A stretch of DNA of 64,000 bases, taken from contig OY744606.1 of the NCBI GenBank assembly GCA_963556255.1, positions 68,793,125-68,857,124 on the forward strand, read 5' to 3'. This document shows positions 10,946 to 23,600 of the stretch, one piece after another (the first letter of the stretch is position 1; the number at the start of each line of letters is the position of its first letter). The translations under genes and the position numbers were made by a program. The DNA comes from Allolobophora icterica (lineage: Eukaryota > Annelida > Clitellata > Crassiclitellata > Lumbricidae). The notes beneath the pieces were generated by a model. It was not told the origin of the DNA. It ran no database searches and was given only the letters and a program-made list of their open reading frames with translations.

Positions 10946-12130
10946 AGCGCACTTGACCATACCACGTATAGTAGCAAGGTTGAGATCCGTGAGTTGAATA
11001 TGGTTCATTCGCATACATGTATGAACCTGTATGGGCATACATGTGGGCTTGCGACGCCTACGCTGTGTTTTACCAATGACCATGAAATTGCTGGCACGGT
11101 AGAACGTATGGAGCCCATGTGTGGAATATTTGTCATACTGTCACTATAGTCTTTTTACGGTTCATAGTGAATGAAGTGCATTTGACTTTGAATAGTTAAC
11201 GATCTGTTATTTTTATAATCGGCTGCGTTATTCCAAGAAGAAGCAAACGCATGACTTAATTAGACTTCAGCGAATCTGCGCAGTATAGGCTATAGCTACT
11301 GTATGGGCCTATAGGTTTAGGCCTGCACGTTTTCTATAGCGACCGTACGGCCTCGGCCCTGCTCGTTTTTTGATGAATTGATCGGGTGAGATCATTCACT
11401 ACCACTGTCCATTTGAATGGACGCCTCGTCATTTAAGCTTCCCGTGTACGGACCGTGCTAGCCCGAGATTTAAATCTCTTAAATAAGCCACCGTTGATAT
11501 ATACGAATCTGCATCGTCACGTTCACAGGCGCCTTGATGTAGGCCTATACTCTAACGAATGTAGCTAATGTGGCTGGTTCTTCAATAGGGCCTAGACCTA
11601 GGCGTCACGTACGTGCTACATCAATCAATCCGTAACGCTTTGTTACTTGATCGGTTTTGGTGCCAGGTCAGAATCTGGGGAGGTGAGCCGAGGAGACAGC
11701 ATGGTGCTGTGGGATGGAAATTGTCGGTGATGGCAGTCATGGGCTGGTGCAGCACTTAGCACAGGGTCTGGTATGCTTGATAAGTTCGGTTTTCAATGTT
11801 CAGTGAAAACCTGCGAGAGAGAGGGTAGGCTAAACTGCAGCAATGAGCGCTCAAGTGACAGATGAGAGGAGGAATGAGCACAGTGGACGAGATCGCTCTC
11901 CGCAGTTCGTTTCAAGAACTGGTCCAGCGTAGGCTGTTACTCTTCGTTGAAGCCTTCATTCAAGATTGGTAGAAGGCCTAATTGTGAAAAAGCTGGCTTG
12001 TGTGAATGACTCTGCTGATCGTGTTGTAGCTCTGACCTATTAATTCTTTCTATGTCACAGAAACAACATCTGTAGCAAGTCATAGAAAGACAGAGAAGAG
12101 AGTTTTAATAGGCCTAAGTGCAACCGTGCA
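10946..12130. other. Intergenic DNA with no gene seen
   Basis: There are no credible exons. The stretch is notable only for several partial copies of the TAGGCCTA palindrome (near 11310, 11540, 11590 and 12110) and an average composition slightly richer in GC than the region before it. Confidence 0.5.
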
Positions 12131-13020
12131 ATAGGCCTACAATACAATACAATCAAAAAGAGGTGAGGTTTTGGTGAGTTCATAAGATGGATAAGATAAT
12201 TGTCGTAGGCCTAATCCTTGTCGGACTTTGTTCCACAGTAGGCCTAGGCCTATATAGCAAGATGTTTGGAATATTGAGCCTTGCTTAGAACACCTGATAG
12301 AATTCAGGTCCTATATCGTGCACTTACATACAACGCACTTCAATCTTTGAAACCCTTCTATTTCGTCAGTTGTTCACGACCCAACCATTTCGCTCAACCC
12401 GCTCCTCTTCCGCCCTAACACTTCTCCGCCCTTCCGTCACCTCATCACAAAAATTGCTTCATAGGTCCGACAAGAATTAGACCTACGACAATTATTATCT
12501 TATCCATCTTACGAACTCACCAAGACCTCACCTCTTGCTATCTCTCCACAGGTCGTTCCGTCAAAACTGAAAACACTTTTCTTTCACAAATCCTATCCTC
12601 TTCCTCTTACGTCCCTTGCTGTTCAATTCTAAACACCACACCCCTTAGCCGTCCGACTCTCTGCCTGACTGACTCCTTTGGATCTTGACCTATAACTATA
12701 ACCTATTTGGATCTAATTGACCTGGAACCAATTGAATCGATCTGACCACTGCCTTCTAGATACTGACCCAACCTGCCTAATGATTTGGTTTTGACTAAGC
12801 GCCTGTGAATAAGCTGGTTCCCGCGACTCCGCTTTTTTGGGGCGCTGTAGAAGTCTCGAGATTATGATTACGATGGTATTTATAACCGTATAATATATTA
12901 TTAGTAGACCCATCTATAATCTAAAGGATTTCCTAATACCAAGTTCAATTGAGCTGATACACGTCGGTTAATCTTCCCACCGACAATATACTTTTTGATT
13001 GTATTGTATTGTAGGCCTAT
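12131..13020. repeat. Long inverted repeat with one interrupted arm
   Basis: The left arm, 12131-12226, starts ATAGGCCTACAATACAATAC and continues through AAGATGGATAAGATAATTGT. It is matched in inverted orientation by 12464-12535 (about 90 percent by eye). The arm then resumes at 12990-13020, whose reverse complement restores the ATAGGCCTACAATACAATAC end. The intervening 12536-12989 is extra DNA in the right arm and includes a SINE. The whole looks like a fold-back element later split by insertion. Confidence 0.7.
12677..12875 (+). repeat. SINE family E copy (GATTACGATT-tailed)
   Basis: Shared blocks, in order, are TTTGGATCTTGACCT, a CCTGTGAATAAGCTGGTTCC block, CTTTTTTGGGGCGCTGTAGA and the tail GAGATTATGATTACGAT. 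The same order occurs at 49954-50091, and partial minus-strand copies lie at 1402-1453 and 55428-55530. The tail is short repeats of GATTAC. No clear tRNA-like head is visible here, so a truncated SINE or LINE 3' end is possible. Confidence 0.7.
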
Positions 13021-13432
13021 TGAGTGGCTCCTTTTACAGGTGAGTGGCTCTAGTCGTTCCTATTATCGCTAAGTGGCTATAGTGGCTCATTTTACAGCTG
13101 ACTGGCTATTGACGCTTGTGGAACAGAAAGTTGCCTGCCCGGGAATTATCCCTGCCAGCATATCCATGGGCTTTAGCAGGGACCCATATGGGCTCTATAC
13201 GGGTCCCGTTTGGAAATATCGGTCCTATATAATGTGCTCCAGCTTCCATGAGGGTATACTGGCAGAGAAGGGCTTTGGATCTGAGATTAACGCGCTTATA
13301 GGCTATGCCAACTGCCCTTTCTAGGGGAACATTGTTATGAACTCTCGACCTCTGGATTGATTTTTCAGCACGCTATAGTCTACGACAGAAATATAGAGCG
13401 TACCCTGGGTTAAGCTTATATATAATAATTGT

Positions 13433-13833
<401 letters not shown>

Positions 13834-14765
13834 ACAGAGGCCTATATATAAATATATATATAATATATACAAGGTTTAGATTGCGAAGATAAGGATCCTC
13901 CGTCTTAAAGATGTTCTGTGAAATTATTGAGGATCGTGGAATTGAGGGTGAAAAATAAAAGATGGCGGATCGACACAGAAAGGAAAATTGGCTTGCAACA
14001 AATGCACCCGTTTAAATTCTTTTTTGGGGAGTGGAAAGGGCTAAAGCGTGACAGGTGGGCTGTTCTTCATGGACCATGATTTGGGTCAAGACTTATGATT
14101 TATGTTCTCTATCACTGGAAACTGATTGGTCATGGCATCGTTGCTCTTCTTTATTGGTAGAGAAGAAATCTCGTTTCACAGTAGATCCACTACAATACGT
14201 GATCACGATCTTTGGTACATGTGTTAGTGGTTCCCTATACAAGTTGCACCAGCCTAGGCCTTTTGTACCTAGGCATGGACTTCTATATAGGAGACTATGG
14301 CCTAGGCTTTATGTAGGCTACAACAGTGTAACATTACACTGAAGACATCCGTTGAAAATCACGGATTAATGAGCGTGTATCATCAAGCTCTGGGCGGGCT
14401 CGTTTTAGTGGATTTGGGCAGGACTCCTTACAATTCTAGGTCCTTCCTGACAGCCTACAGTGACACCACCAGCTATAGGTGGCAGCCATGTAACGCCCTT
14501 GTTGCCATTTTCGAAGTGCGTAGGCCTATTCTGATGGCAGCCATTTACACGAGTGCACGCAGGGCAATGACCTATGACGTCTATTTATGTAGCGCTACTA
14601 ATAGTGTATTAAAGACGATCGGTATCATTATATCATTAGCTAGTCGTAGTAGTCGAGTGTGAAGCGTTCGTAAACAGTAAATCATTTGCTTAAAAAAAAC
14701 GAAAACCACGTCAGTCGACGAGCGCATCATACAACAAGATTCGCAGATGTCCTATAGCTGTATAG

Positions 14766-14799
14766 CACTTAGCCTAGGCCTACACTTAAGGCTTACACT
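14766..14799. repeat. Left part of the CTACACTTAGG minisatellite, split by a hAT element
   Basis: The sequence GGCCTACACTTAAGGCTTACACT is of the same unit as the array that resumes at 15487, on the far side of the hAT element at 14800-15486. The element therefore landed in the array. Confidence 0.65.
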
Positions 14800-15486
14800 C
14801 ATGGGCGGCGATCGTGGGGAACGGGGGGACATATCCCCCCACCTTTAAGAGTGGGGGGGACACGCCATACATTTGCCCCCCCCCCCAGATTTTGAAGAAA
14901 CACCAAAAAAGGCGAAGAAATGTATATGCACGTGAGGGTTTTGACTGTGTTGGTGAAGAGATGAGGTAAAGAAGAAATTTTTTAGGAGAAGTGTCCCCCC
15001 GGAAAGTTTCAGAAAGTGAGAAGAAATTCTTAAGAAAAGGATGGATTTTTTTTGTAAGAATTTCGGAAAAAGTGGGGAAAAATGAAAGTGGGGAAAAACT
15101 TAAAGAAGCGGGGGGGAAAGGTAGCCTAATAATACCACACCTGGAGGGAGAGTATAAGAAAAAGCTGTAAAAGAGGTCTAAAAAAAAGGTCTTCACTTTT
15201 TTATTCGAGATGAAATAGATATTTTTCGGATATGAATTGGTGGAAATGAAAGCGGGGAAAAAAGTGGAGAAGTGGGAAAAAAGAGGAGAGTGTAAGAAAA
15301 AGTTGTAAAATAGGCCTAGGTGAAACACTAGAAAAGGTCATCAACTGTTTTCGGAGATGAAAGCGAAATTTTCGGAGATGAAGTGGCAGAAATTTTTTTG
15401 GGGGGACAAGATTTTCCAAAAACGGTCGTCGACGAGATCGTGGCCGACTTTGTCCCCCCACCTCTCAGACAAGATCGCCGCCACTG
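14800..15486 (-). mobile_element. hAT MITE family G, copy 2 (687 bp, longest copy)
   Basis: The termini CATGGGCGGCGATC and GATCGCCGCCACTG are inverted, with a perfect 8-bp duplication CTTACACT at 14792-14799 and 15487-15494. Relative to copy 1 it lies in the opposite orientation: the right end matches the left end of copy 1. The extra interior of several hundred bp is made of purine-rich AGTGGGGAAAAA-like repeats. Reading frames of up to 180 codons on the minus strand are low-complexity Phe/Ser/Pro and not a transposase. Confidence 0.85.
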
Positions 15487-15734
15487 CTTACACTTAAGGC
15501 TAGGACTGCACTTAGGACTAGGACTGCACTTAGGTCTAGGATTGCACTTAGGTTTAAAACTACATTTCGGTCTAGATGTAACACTTAGATCTAGGACTAG
15601 GCCTACACTTAGGTTTAGGACTACACCTAGGCAAAGACTAAACTTATGGCTAGGACAACATTAATGTCTAGGACTACACTTGGGTCTAGGACTACACATT
15701 GATCTAAGACTACACTAATGTCTAGGATTACACT
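15487..15734. repeat. Minisatellite of about 18-bp units (CTACACTTAGGTCTAGGA)
   Basis: Around 13 diverged units alternate CTAGGACTACACTTAGG and variants. Two unrelated hAT elements bracket it, both inserted after an ACACT in the unit. Confidence 0.85.
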
Positions 15735-16212
15735 CATAGGCGTAATTTGTGGGGGCCGAGGGGTACCCGTACCCCCACTTTTTAACTGGGGGTACCGTAC
15801 CCCCACTTTTTGAACAATCCCAATCAATATTTTATTATTATACCTTCCTAGAGATCGTTGTCTCCAGGCCCGGCTCAAGACATTTGGCGGCCCTAGGCAA
15901 AAACGTATGATTAAAACTTAACGATGAACCCTACCTTAATAGAACATAATTTATTACACCAACACTATAATACTTCCATCTAGCGAATAATAATTAAAAA
16001 ATAATCCAAAGTTGTCTCATTTATGAATTTCCAGGAATTATTTTTTTGATGTTTATTTCGGAAAAATGTAAAATTGGCGGCCCCTAAAAATCGGCGGCCC
16101 TAGGCGGCTGCCTAGTTTGCCTAACGGACGAACCGGGCCTGGTTGTCTCCGCCTTGCTTCATATATGTAAAAAATTGGTACCCCCACTTTTTAGACCAAA
16201 GTTACGCCCTTG
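15735..16212. mobile_element. hAT-type MITE, host of a nested element
   Basis: The termini CATAGGCGTAATTTG and CAAAGTTACGCCCTTG pair as imperfect inverted repeats. The flanks ATTACACT (15727-15734) and ACTACACT (16213-16220) form an 8-bp duplication with one mismatch. Subterminal repeats GGTACCCCCACTTTTT occur at both ends. A second hAT element (15865-16141) with its own duplication sits inside, so the host is about 190 bp without it. Confidence 0.8.
15865..16141. mobile_element. hAT-type MITE nested in another hAT element
   Basis: The element begins CAGGCCCGGCTC and ends GAACCGGGCCTG. It is flanked by a perfect 8-bp duplication GTTGTCTC at 15857-15864 and 16142-16149. Subterminal GGCGGCCCTAGGC blocks are repeated near both ends. 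It is 277 bp with an AT-rich centre and no coding capacity. It is younger than the element it interrupts. Confidence 0.88.
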
Positions 16213-17054
16213 ACTACACTGAGCAGTGACCCTTTCTAGAACAGTTGATATAATTATTGTAAAATGAATTATTAGGCCCTACTTGCTTACTGTTTCATCT
16301 GGCTCAGGACAGACGAGGCTGGAGGAGGAAGACGAAGCTGACATTGGACGCCTACGAGCATGCTCATGGTGATTGATGATGATGATGATGATGATGATGA
16401 TGACTTGCTTACATACATGAAGTAGTAAACCAACCTTGTGAATTAAAGGAGTTATCTAAGTTATTCAAAGGTCTCATTATCGTTATCAACACTCATTATC
16501 ACTGTGTGCAACATTGACATAGGCCTACAATCCAAGTTGATGGCATTTTAAGGCATGAAAAATTTACCTAATTAAGTTATGGTTGGTCATTATTGTAGTA
16601 AAGGTATAATATTTGCATTTTTAAAAGAAGATAACGTTGACGTAACAAAGCTTAAGAATCCTATTTCAAAATTCTCTTATTTACGATTTAGGCTATAGGC
16701 CTAACATTATTGGCAACAGTGATTTCACTAATTGATTTTCTCGAGACTGGTGGACCTTAAGTCTGCCTATCTGCGTTACATCAAGTTCATTGCAAACTGC
16801 AAAGAACATCGTTGTTGGCAGAAAATCAGTTACCGGTACATCATTAGGCAAAGGCTTAATCTCTGAGTCGGCTGATCGATAATTGACGACTATATTTAAC
16901 TTAGGCCTAGTGCAGTAAAAGACGTTAATTATGACACTGCTGCAGAAGCTTCTGTTACACTGTTATTGTTCCATATAAAGTTCGCTCTTCAAAGTCTGTA
17001 CTGGCCTTCAGACCTAAAAACTCATCTTTTCGTGGACTCATATCCTTCGTATAG
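16213..17054. other. Intergenic DNA with a short (GAT)n run
   Basis: There is a (GAT)n run at 16371-16404, and the remaining sequence is AT-rich with several TAGGCCTA sites. No gene seen. Confidence 0.55.
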
Positions 17055-17206
17055 GATGTTTCCTTATCTTCCGGACTCCCTTCTTGGCTTTCGATGTTTC
17101 CTTATCTTCCGGACTCCCTTCTTGGCTTTCGATGTTTCCTTATCTTCCGGACTCCCTTCTTGGCTTTCGATGTTTCCTTATCTTCCGGACTCCCTTCTTG
17201 GCTTTT
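17055..17206. repeat. 38-bp minisatellite, four near-identical units
   Basis: Units start at 17055, 17093, 17131 and 17169 with GATGTTTCCTTATCTTCCGG and end CTTGGCTTTC. Because 38 is not a multiple of three, the plus-strand frame runs through the repeat in all three phases in turn without a stop. This explains the open frame at 16966-17208. Confidence 0.95.
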
Positions 17207-17666
17207 GACCGGACTAGGCCTACCCAGGAATTTGGCTTGCACAACGATTTTGTTTAAAACTAGCTACCAGTGATTGATGCCTTGATCATAATCACATTGT
17301 AGCCCGCCCCCTTATAGAAGTTCTAGAGTAGGCCTATGTGTTGTCGTTGATAAAGGTGACAATGATTATGTTGATGACAATCAGGCCTACTATAAGAATA
17401 AAAAGGTCGATAACTTTTGTATAAAACGTGGCTATAGGCCTAGGTGTCAAAATGAGATACGGCAAAATGTCAGTGGTCATCAATTATTCCGTTCAGAACC
17501 GATTTATAAATGCAGTTGTTGTAGCATTGTTTACTGTTTATGTCAACGCAACGCATTCTCATTTGACAGAATGTCATTGATCATACGTCGATGTTATACT
17601 CGCTTCACAACCGATTTCTAAATGTAGTCGTCGTTTTCGTCGTATTGTTTAATGTTTATGTCAACG

Positions 17667-17895
17667 CAATTGTATTGTATTGTATTGTATTGTATTGTAT
17701 TGTATCTAGAAATTTATAAAGCGCCTCTCGCAGATTAATTATTCAGAGGCGCTCTCGGTACAGAAGCCCCGGAGAAACAGAAATGCCTTTAGGGAATGCG
17801 AGACCGATGAGGAAAAGCCAGTCATTAGTTTGGCCCTGAGCAGAGAGGGAAGGTCACTCCAGATCGTGGGACCCACTACAGCAAACTGTAGGCCG
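17667..17895 (-). repeat. SINE copy with (TACAA)n tail, minus strand
   Basis: Read on the minus strand: GGTCCCACGATCTGGAGTGA, then GAGCGCCTCTGAATAATTAA, then GAGGCGCTTTATAAATTTCT, then AATAC pentamers. The GAGCGCCTCTGA and GGCGCTTTATAAAT blocks are the tail shared with 3726-3790 and 27205-27330. Confidence 0.65.
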
Positions 17896-19536
17896 ATGCT
17901 TGGCTTTGTTGCCACGTCCATGTACTACAACAACGACTTTCCTTCCAATCGATCGATTCTACAGGTAGCTCCACGTTCTGAGGATTCCTCGATTCCGTAC
18001 TCTTTACAAATGCAGCAGACAGCCGATAATTTATTATCGTATACTTTAATCTTTGACCTATTTTATTTGTTCCATGGAAAAAGACTCACTTTTTCATACA
18101 ATTGTTCTACTTAGGCCTAAACTTAGGTCTAAGTCCGAATGTGGCTTGCGTAGTCTGGGCTAACGGCATCAATCTGGGTTAGGGTCACTACAGATTGTGA
18201 ACGTCAAGCCTACCGTGGTTTTATTAAAGTTATACCGGTTGGTAGCCAAGAAGAGAATGTGTCAACTTTTATCTCAATTTGTCCACAAAACTTATCAAAC
18301 TAGAAGTTCAAAGGTTATAGTCTAAAGCCTGCATTAGGACCTATGAAAATGTCTGTTTTGAAATTGGAGATATTTAAGTAGGCGCCTACTTGTGTGAAGA
18401 TAACAACGGCGATGATGATAGCAAAAATATTCGTAATAATAATAATAGCAGTAATGATGACGTTGCAGATGTGAAGACAGCGTTTCAGAAGTTTCAGGGG
18501 TGACATTGATAGTAGAAACGATGCACGATGGATAACGGCCGGAGCAATACTATTGAGAATTGGTATTGAATAAAATATTATAAGTCAGTGTTTTACCATG
18601 CGTTGTGGAGAAATTACGAAAAAGGCGTTGAAGAGATTTGGAAATGTCTCCTGAAGTTCAGAAGATGACATAATGGGTTCTCTCTGTTGCTCATCAGCAA
18701 CGTCATCATTGACGGCATTAACGCTATCATCATCACTGCTATCTTCGCACAAGTAGGCTACTCAACCAGTGAAGATATCTCGGATATCATCAGTTTCTTA
18801 ACTAACAAAGCGTATTTTTAATTTGCCAAAACCTTAACTACTAAAATTATAATTTACGTGTAGTCTATGCGACCAATATTTTATATTTTGGTCTTACTAA
18901 GAAGAGGCAAATCAGCATAAACTATATGCACACGTCAACTCAGTGAAGCGTGTCATATGCTCATAAAATTGGCACGCTTCAAAAGAGAGAGTGTATAAAT
19001 TAATTATGACAAGCCATGTCCCACTTATGGTACGTCACTATTCTTTCATATTTGCTTTACTTACTCAATAACAAAAATATTTGATTCCCAGCATTATTTA
19101 GACCCAGTACAAACTCAAACAAGCAAGAACCAAATTTATGAAAACTGACCCCAAACATAATCAAACTTGGTTTTCTCAGTAAATACACAATCCAGCTCTG
19201 GTACTTTTTCTCCCAGCGGGGCACTTATGGGCCTAAATACATACGTTTGCACATTGTAGGCTTCATGGTATAAGCTTAGGGCCTACGTATAAGCACCATG
19301 ATAGGAGTCAGGTCCTAAAATAGAGTGTTTTCTGACACAAAGTGTGCAGATGACTTCTCTGGAGTATGCAGTGTGTAGTTTGAATTCTTTAGAGATAAAG
19401 TCTATGTGTACACATTTTACATTTATAGGCCTACCTCAAATTTTACTTACCACTATGCAGTGTGCAGTACAGTACAGTTTGACATTTTGAGGAAGAGGGT
19501 GCAGCTGGCATTTTTTTTAGTGTTTTAGGCGCTGAA
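17896..19536. other. Intergenic DNA with no gene seen
   Basis: No supported coding region on either strand. Short open frames, for example 17830-18114, start inside the SINE and have no splice or composition support. Confidence 0.55.
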
Positions 19537-19584
<48 letters not shown>

Positions 19585-19815
19585 GTGTGTTTGTGTGTGT
19601 AGGTGAGAGTGTGTGTGTGTGAGAGAGAGACAGACAGACAGACAGAGACAGAGATAGAGACAGAAATAAAGAGAGACAGAGACAGACAGAGACAGACAGA
19701 GACACACAGAGAGAGACAGAGACAGAGAGACAGATAGACCGAGAGACAGAGAGACACACACAGAGACAGAGAGAGACAGAGACAGAGACAGAGACAGAGA
19801 GAGCGAGCAAGCGAG
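19537..19815. repeat. (GT)n followed by a (GACA)/(GAGA) degenerate array
   Basis: About 45 bp of GT are followed by 190 bp of mixed GACAGA, GAGAGA and GAGACAGA. Leu/Ser/Val/Cys frames on the minus strand are artefacts. Confidence 0.95.
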
Positions 19816-20681
19816 CGAGAGATAGACTTAGCTATCTAACCGTGCAAAGGAACGGTTTCACAGCCAAAAGTGCGAGACATTTAAAAATCGCAACATGTCA
19901 TAAAGAAACTATCAAAACAGACCTCTTCTTAGGTTGTTCACCTTTTCTTTGGACCCCAAATAAATATGATTGGGCCGTAAGCGTAATGACACAAATTATG
20001 TACTACTATACTGCTTGCATACACATATTTGTTCCATAAACGGCCCGCATCGTTGAGTCATTGTTACCGTGTCATCATCAGGAATAGACTGCTTTCCCAG
20101 ACGAGATTTATCATGTTATTCGTGTGGCCGCGTTTCTGGTCATTATTTTGTGTGTAAACGACGTGAAAAAGTATTAGGCCAATTTTTGTTTTTGCAGTCA
20201 TAGGTTATGACTAAGTTATTTAATGAGGAACATATCTAACAGCCTAATGACCAACCTGATTTAAGATACAACCAAGGGTGTCTGCAGGTGATGATGAAAA
20301 CAACGGCAACAACAGCAAGATAACGACAACAACATTAATAAAAAATATAACGATTGATTTATAGTCATATTATGAAACTCTGAAACGGCACATTTTAAAC
20401 GCTTTCGACAAACGCTATATGACCTCGAGCTGCTTTTAATCTTCGAATTACTTTAGGCCTAGACGGGAAATATGTCCTCGTCTATAAGGGTTAAAACTGT
20501 ACAAAACGTTTTCCAATTGAAGTCATCTGCACTTGATGGCATACGAAGTCGTTAAACTGCTGGGTCCACCAAACTGTTCGAATTAACTCCGCCACTGCCG
20601 CTGAGTTATGCCAGTTCCAAGGACGGATAAAGAAGGAGGGCACGTTATTCATCTTTGTCATGACTCTTGTTGTCCTCGAGA

Positions 20682-20818
20682 CCAAGGTCTTGGTCTCAAG
20701 TGCACTCGAGTTCGTTTTTAAAAGTCTTGGTCTTGGTCTTGGTCTTGAGGTTCAAAGTCTTGGTCTTGGTCTTGGTCTTGAGGTTCAAGGTCTTGGTCTT
20801 GGTCTTGAGGTTTAAGGT
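20682..20818. repeat. Tandem repeat of GGTCTT hexamers in about 37-bp higher-order units
   Basis: Clusters of TTGGTCTTGGTCTTG are joined by AGGTTCAAAG or AGGTTCAAGG. The higher-order unit is TCTTGGTCTTGGTCTTGAGG plus TTCAA(A/G)G. Confidence 0.85.
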
Positions 20819-20825
20819 CCTGACA

Positions 20826-23173
20826 ACAAGACTGTTGGTTTGAAAGCAGCGTTTTATATATCAACAGACTTATGTCAATGCGATCTATGCAACACGAAGC
20901 CGAAGAAGTGCTTATAAGAGTGATCTTGAATCTAAGAAGGATTGATTAGAGTCACTCAATCTAATCTAATCTCAACTATTGACTTCCACTGCGCCGTTAA
21001 CACAATGCTCAAGGCACCATTCATTGACTTTTCATTGACTTTTCACAAAAGCGCACCAAGGCAAATTAGCACCATCGATAGTTGCTTGAAGGGAAATCGT
21101 AATTAAAAATCACATCCGTTAGAGAAGTCAAAGTTAAACAGGAAGGTAAACTACGGTGTTTCGAAGCGCAGAAGTGAGAGACTAAAGAGTTAAAATGACT
21201 CCATTCCACGAATTAAGACTAACTGTACAATTTTGCAGGCTTAATTCAGTGACTTAGACCAAAATCAGTGGGGATAGACCGTTCAGGCGAAGTTGGACTC
21301 AGCATTTTCGAAGAAAACTCGTGTAGGAAACTAGGCATAAAAGGCCATAGCTTGTTTTTAAGAGTAATGTTAGCCTAGGCTATTTACTACTGCTACGTTC
21401 GGTGATGTCACCATTTACTCCCATGTTGCCATTATTATTCTTACTGTTGCACCTACAGCAATAATATCACATAAATTATCGTTACCACTACCTGTAAGGC
21501 TGCCACGTGGTGTGGCTGTGGTCGATATGTATATCATTACGCGGTCTGTGGTCTTCATTGGCCGAACTGTAAGACCTGTACGAGAATGACTATCGACAAA
21601 GAACGGGATGTTTTGCCTAGCACTACCAATGAATCAGCGAGCTTTCTGCTGAGAAGAAAAGAGAGACCGAGGGCCATGCTGCCCTGCAGAAGTCCAGCTG
21701 AGCCTCCGTCTCCTTTTCATTCATGATGCCCGATGCGGTCTAGTAAGCCCATATATATCGACGGCTTACTAAGCCCACGGATTTGCCATTCAGAAACAGT
21801 GTTTTAGCGACGACGCGAGAATGTTCTAGTCGCTCGACAAATTGTTTTGACAACGCTGTCAACACAGTCCCGTAAAGCCCTAAATACGTTGGGATGGCGT
21901 TGTTTCCCGAGTGAAGCTATAGTTGTCCAGAGGTTTCGCTCCAGTCTGTGCGAGGGGAATGGCTTATTGTGGTTAAGACTGTATGCGAGGTGAAGGTCCC
22001 CAGAACCTAAATGAGTTTCTGACATTGGACTAGTCTATATAGGCCTAGCCATTCTAACGAATGCAAAGCTTTGCGGGCCGTGTTGACAGCATTGTCGTAG
22101 CAGTAGGCCTACTTAGGTGAATGAAGTGTTTGAAGAGTTAATTTTCATTTGGAGTTTTACACACTCTTACACAATTTAATATCTCATGAATTTGTTGGTG
22201 TTGTCGCGCCAACAGAGGCACGCACGCAGTTGAAAATTAAATGCTTGTTATAAATTGCATTTAATAGGCCTAAAATTATCATTCCAACTTCCAAGAGAAA
22301 TAAAACACGAACAACACACCTTTACCTCAAGTACCAATAAAATAATTCGTGAATGCATTCGCTGCTGGCTCAATATCCAGTTGATGCATGCAATGTCATG
22401 AATCATTGCATATCTCACAATATCTAATAAGTGGAATTGATTGATTACAAGAGCAAGGCTCATGCAATCATAAAAGGCGGTCTCATGCAGATTAGTCATT
22501 TTAATTAGTGCGACGCATTTTAAGGTACTTGAGTTATTTAATACTAAACCAATAGCTGAGAATTTGTTTCTGTTTTATGGAGAAACATGAAGTGAATAAT
22601 AGTCGCTTCAATAATGACAAAAGGGATAATAAAGTGGAGGAGAAGAAACGATTTAATATGGCGTCATCTATTGCAAAACTACCTCAGATTCATCCTCAGA
22701 TGGATTTTTCCAAAGTATGGGACGGTTAAGAATAGTAAGTTGATGAATACTGTAGCTCCTCTGGATTTTCTCTGGTCTCATGGAAAACTTCAAGAAGCCA
22801 TAAAATGAACTGGACTAGGAAAACCGTATCAATGTAGTGCACCTGTACTTTGAATATTACAAATGTTTCTTCTCTAAGGCCAGAAGAAAGAAATACCCTG
22901 CCTGGGGCATAATTGACTGTGGCGGCACTAAATGAACCCGACGTTAGCTTTCAGTCAGAAGGCAAAAGAGTAAGATGAATATTTAGGTTAGGCCAAAGTG
23001 CTAAGTGAAGTTGGATACGGGTCACTGATTGGGTCACGTGCTGTTTGTCGCTTTTTAATGAATAGCATAGAATCCTGGATCATATAGAAAATTGCTTCTT
23101 CTGCTAAAAATACACACATGGTTTTATGTGGACCACTGATGACAGATAGAAGGGTTTTGTGTGGGTCAGTGAT
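20826..23173. other. Intergenic DNA with no gene seen
   Basis: No exons with matching splice sites were found. TAGGCCTA sites occur near 22040, 22105 and 22265. The region ends at a (GACA)n run. Confidence 0.5.
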
Positions 23174-23208
<35 letters not shown>

Positions 23209-23231
23209 CAGACAGACAGACAGACAGACGG
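23174..23231. repeat. (GACA)n microsatellite
   Basis: About fourteen GACA units with one interruption (GACAAGACA). Confidence 0.95.
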
Positions 23232-23451
23232 ACAGAGTTTAATTTGAACCAGTGATCGTTGATGCTTTTGCAAAGGAAGGCACAAAGCGATTTAGAAGAT
23301 TCATATCAGAATAAAAAAAAGTTAAGACACTATGAGGAAGAAAGACAACAAGAAGACATGACAGCCATAAGATTATTTATAAATATATATTTTAGGCCTA
23401 TATATACATGCATGCGTACAAATAATTAAGGCCCATATGTTTGACAAAGGG

Positions 23452-23600
23452 GGACGCGGTGGTGTAGGCCTAGTAGTGTAGGCCGGTGCCTTAATTGTAA
23501 CCGGAGGGTCGCAGGTTCGAATTCACCTTAAGCCACTGCGTAACGACCCAAGTGCTTCTGAATCGTTGCTTCGATTTCATCGACTGTCTACAAACTATGG
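23452..23600 (+). repeat. tRNA-derived SINE family C, partial copy
   Basis: Homology to the copy at 48522 is clear over CCGGAGGGT(C/T)GCAGGTTCGAAT, which contains an RNA polymerase III B-box, and over CACTGCGTAACGACC. The A-box half is disturbed by TAGGCCTA-like sequence. The 3' end cannot be set. Confidence 0.65.

Noticed and set aside
14786..15461. Minus-strand frames of 180 and 86 codons rich in Phe, Ser and Pro.
   Set aside because: They lie entirely within a hAT MITE and its purine-rich interior, with no transposase motifs.
15487..15734. CRISPR-like array.
   Set aside because: The units are contiguous 18-bp repeats with no spacers, and the genome is eukaryotic.
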